Position numbers and translations under genes: made by a program
Assembly: GCA_028283825.1 (NCBI GenBank)
Contig: JAPWJW010000004.1
Span: 66,292 to 130,291 of the forward strand
DNA from: Azospirillaceae bacterium
GTDB lineage: Bacteria > Pseudomonadota > Alphaproteobacteria > Azospirillales > Azospirillaceae
Direction of reading: 5' to 3'
DNA length: 64,000 nucleotides
Shown here: in pieces, positions 61,694 to 64,000 of the stretch
Position numbering within the stretch: position 1 is the first letter of the stretch
How the letters are laid out: every line of letters begins with the position of its first letter
The notes under the pieces: model-generated
Seen by the model: the letters and a program-made list of their open reading frames with translations, nothing else
What the model was told of the DNA's origin: nothing
Database searches by the model: none

Positions 61694-62503
61694 ATGCCGA
61701 TGATGCAGGAACCATCGGACCGGAACTGGCTGGAGCCCGACGACGTGCCCCGGCCGGTGGTGTGCTTCGGCGTCGCCAACGTGGATGTGGGCCGCATCGA
61801 ACTGGACCCGCACCACCACCGGAAAAGCCAGTTGATCCTGGTGCAGGAGGGGGCGCTGAGTTGCGAGGTGGAGGGTGGCCTGTGGATCGTGCCGCCCCGC
61901 AGCGCCATCTGGATCCCCGGCGGCGCGCTGCACGCCATCAAGGTCACCGGCCTGCTGACGGGATACGGCGCCTTCGTGGAGCCGGACGTGGCCGCCAGCC
62001 TGCCCCAGACCTGCTGCGCCGTGTCGGTGACGCCCCTGCTGCGCGAACTGCTGGCCCGCGCCGCCACCTTGCCGGCGCTGTATCCGGAGGGCGGGGCGGA
62101 ATCGCGCCTGATGACCGTCCTGCTGGACGAGCTGGCCACGGTGGAGGTGGCGGACCTGCACCTGCCCATGCCGACGGATGCCCGCCTGTGCAAGATGGTC
62201 GACCTCATGCTGGCGGCACCGGCGGACCGCAGCCTGATGGCGGTCTGGGCGCGGCGCGTGGGCCTGAGCGAACGCACCCTGACCCGCCTGATCTCCCAGC
62301 AGACGGGCATGAGTTTCAGCCGTTGGCGCCAGCAGCTCAGCGTCCTGTTCGCGGTCAAGTGGCTGGCCGGCGGCGCCTCCATCCAGCAGGTCGCCGATGA
62401 TCTGGGGTACGAGAGTGCGGCCAGCTTCGTGACCATGTTCCGCAAGGCGCTGGGCACCTCACCCGCCCGGTACATGGCGGAGCGCCATCCCGGGCGGTTT
62501 TGA
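61694..62503 (+). CDS. AraC-family regulator with cupin N-terminus
   Basis: 269-residue transcription factor. Residues 1-~100 are a cupin-like effector domain (HHHRKSQLILVQEGALSCEVEGGLWIVPPRSAIWIPGGALHAI, the AraC_N type common to RhaS/YbcM-like regulators) and the C-terminal ~110 residues are two helix-turn-helix motifs (MAVWARRVGLSERTLTRLISQQTGMSFSRWRQQ; ASIQQVADDLGYESAASFVTMFRKALGTSPARYM). ATG 61694 follows GGAGGAGGG. Start and stop positions of the gene next to it leave 30 bp, so it may be co-transcribed with HxlR. Confidence 0.88.
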   Translation: MPMMQEPSDRNWLEPDDVPRPVVCFGVANVDVGRIELDPHHHRKSQLILVQEGALSCEVEGGLWIVPPRSAIWIPGGALHAIKVTGLLTGYGAFVEPDVAASLPQTCCAVSVTPLLRELLARAATLPALYPEGGAESRLMTVLLDELATVEVADLHLPMPTDARLCKMVDLMLAAPADRSLMAVWARRVGLSERTLTRLISQQTGMSFSRWRQQLSVLFAVKWLAGGASIQQVADDLGYESAASFVTMFRKALGTSPARYMAERHPGRF

Positions 62504-62793
62504 CGGCGGACGGCCGCGCCATCGCCGGACCAACACCAACCACTTTTCTTATAAAATCTACAAAAGATAGTTGTGCTGACTGGTAAATGACTGCATCTCC
62601 GTAAATAATTGACTGCCTGCCGTAAGCGCAGTTCCCGGGTTGTCCGAGTAGTGGACAAGACATCGCATGCGCTTTGGCGCGCGCGGCATTTGGGGGGATC
62701 GTTCGGTCAAGCCCTACGCCGGCGGGGCCGTCCCGGGAGAACCCGGGATGAAAACATCCTTTTGACGTTCCCTTTTAACGTTGGATGCTCCCC

Positions 62794-64000
62794 ATGCCCC
62801 GCCACGATCGCTCCCCCTTGCCGCCCACCGCCCCATCCCGCCGCGCTGTCATCGGCGGTTTGCTTGCGGCCCCCGTCATTCTGTCCACCACCCGCCGTGC
62901 CTGGGCCAAGGGGCCGCAGACGGTGGACGTCATCGTCATCGGCGCCGGCCTGGCCGGCCTGAACGCCGCCGGCATCCTGGAATCCCAGGGCCTGAGCGTG
63001 CAGGTGGTGGAGGCGTCGGACCGCGTCGGCGGCCGCCTGCGCACCGCCCGCCGCGACGGCTATCAGGCGGAACTGGGCGCCAGCGAGGTCGGGCCGCTGT
63101 ACGGCCGCGTGCGCGACGCCTGCGGCCGGCTGAACGTGGGCCTGACGCCCCAGGGCATCGTCCCCACCGATATGCTGATCCACGTGAACGGCAGCGCCGT
63201 GTCGGCCAAGGACTGGGCCGGTGCCGCCAACAACCTGACGCGCGGGGCCGAGCGGGCCATGCCGCCCTTCGTGCTGCAGCCCGGGCTGTTCCAGAAGTGG
63301 CTGCCCTTCACCAACACCGGTGACTGGCTGGAACCGGCCAACATGGCCTACGACGTTTCCGCCGCCGAGTTCATGCGGGCCAAGGGCGTGTCGGAAGAGG
63401 CGATCCGCCTGGCTGGTGTCGATGTCAACGCGCCCAACCTGGAAAGCGTCTCCGCCCTCAGCCTGTTCCGCGACCTGGCCCGGGCGCGGGCGGAGGGCTT
63501 GAAGGACAACCAGCCGGAATTCGGCGCCGCGAATGTGGAGCGCAGCTACATCGTCGGCGGCGCCGACACGCTGCCCCGCGCCATGGCGGCGGCCCTGAAG
63601 CATCCGGTGCGCCTGGACAGCCCGGTGGTGGCGGTGGACCAGACGGCCGACCGGGTGCAGGTGCAACTGGCCGGCGGCGACGTGCTGACCGCCAAGTACC
63701 TGGTGATGGCCGCCCCCTTTTCGGCGGCGCGGCGCATCCGCTTCACCCCCGGCCTGCCGGAGGCCCAGACGGATGCCATCGCCGGCGCCCTCTACACCGC
63801 CACCACCCAACTGCACTTCCGCATCACCAGGCCCTATTGGGAAAAGGACGGCCTGCCGCCGTCGCTGTGGAGCGACCTGCCGTTCGAACGCGCCTTCGCC
63901 TTGAAAAGCCCGGCCACCGGCGCCATCGACAGCCTGGTGGTCTGGGTCAACGGCGACGGCGCCACCCGCTGGGACGACCGCGCGGTGGAACAGCAGGCCG
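62794..64000 (+). CDS. Flavin monoamine oxidase family protein, Tat-exported (3' partial)
   Basis: FAD-dependent amine oxidase, likely periplasmic. The N-terminus carries a Tat signal (APSRRAVIGGLLAAPVILSTTRRAWA, about residues 13-38), then the FAD-binding VIVIGAGLAGLNAAGILESQG (46-66) and EASDRVGGRLRT (73-84). Substrate-binding and FAD-closing motifs downstream (VERSYIVGGADTLPRAMA; TTQLHFRITRPYW) are present. It runs off the right edge, so the C-terminal part is not seen. ATG 62794 or 62785 may be the start. The 290 bp upstream are AT-rich and hold the promoter; no gene is there. Confidence 0.85.
   Translation, partial: MPRHDRSPLPPTAPSRRAVIGGLLAAPVILSTTRRAWAKGPQTVDVIVIGAGLAGLNAAGILESQGLSVQVVEASDRVGGRLRTARRDGYQAELGASEVGPLYGRVRDACGRLNVGLTPQGIVPTDMLIHVNGSAVSAKDWAGAANNLTRGAERAMPPFVLQPGLFQKWLPFTNTGDWLEPANMAYDVSAAEFMRAKGVSEEAIRLAGVDVNAPNLESVSALSLFRDLARARAEGLKDNQPEFGAANVERSYIVGGADTLPRAMAAALKHPVRLDSPVVAVDQTADRVQVQLAGGDVLTAKYLVMAAPFSAARRIRFTPGLPEAQTDAIAGALYTATTQLHFRITRPYWEKDGLPPSLWSDLPFERAFALKSPATGAIDSLVVWVNGDGATRWDDRAVEQQA

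Noticed and set aside
1-64000. tRNA, rRNA, CRISPR arrays, transposases or phage genes
   Set aside because: I looked for tRNA-like arms, repeat-spacer arrays and integrase or transposase motifs and found none.

Overview
The window is very GC-rich DNA with dense genes on both strands. It carries a PhyR-NepR-EcfG general stress response locus, which is a hallmark of Alphaproteobacteria, together with several matching GGAAC-type promoters. A Fur/Mur-clade regulator without CxxC motifs, a bacteriophytochrome operon, ubiTUV and many plant-cell-wall sugar genes fit a free-living or plant/soil-associated alphaproteobacterium. Azospirillaceae/Rhodospirillales is plausible, but that is inference. No rRNA, tRNA, CRISPR array, transposase or phage gene was seen.

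Layout. 1-7.6 kb: pentose and hemicellulose use (xylonate-type dehydratase, GH43 arabinanase, GH39 xylosidase with two LacI-type operators upstream), interrupted by a glycine-rich protein, a Fur-family regulator and a MipA-type outer-membrane protein. 7.9-17.4 kb: housekeeping and transport (IF-1, cold-shock protein, M15 peptidase, Na/Pi symporter, PadR regulator with ferric reductase, sugar symporter, a gene under a Fur box, hydroxyacid dehydrogenase, frameshifted corA). 17.6-23.7 kb: FkbM methyltransferase, then the red-light operon bphO-bphP-response regulator-hybrid kinase. 24-26.7 kb: LysR with an Old Yellow Enzyme and a SnoaL-like protein. 26.9-31.2 kb: ligD, SemiSWEET-like gene, topoisomerase IB and an SRPBCC protein. 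31.3-35 kb: general stress response core (nepR, a truncated phyR, ecfG) and stress effector genes with EcfG-type promoters. 35-41 kb: a frameshifted transglutaminase/TPR protein and ubiTUV for O2-independent ubiquinone synthesis. 41-48.4 kb: metallo-hydrolase, an IclR-monooxygenase-aldehyde dehydrogenase cassette, MFS and LysR genes. 48.5-50.9 kb: GH31 glycosidase. 50.9-64 kb: TetR/SDR/DUF1330, aldo-keto reductase, frameshifted methyltransferase, two MFS genes, FAD oxidase, F420-type oxidoreductase with HxlR, AraC, and a flavin amine oxidase running off the window.

Two themes stand out. First, a general stress regulon can be read directly from promoters: GGAAC-N16/17-(C/G)GTT sites precede mipA, ligD-topIB, a DUF892 gene, a PRC-barrel gene and a small membrane-anchored protein, and the PhyR of this locus has lost most of its receiver domain, including the phosphoacceptor Asp. 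Second, three otherwise intact genes (corA, the DUF3857/TPR gene and a SAM methyltransferase) are each broken by one single-base indel, so either the assembly has residual errors or these genes are recent pseudogenes.
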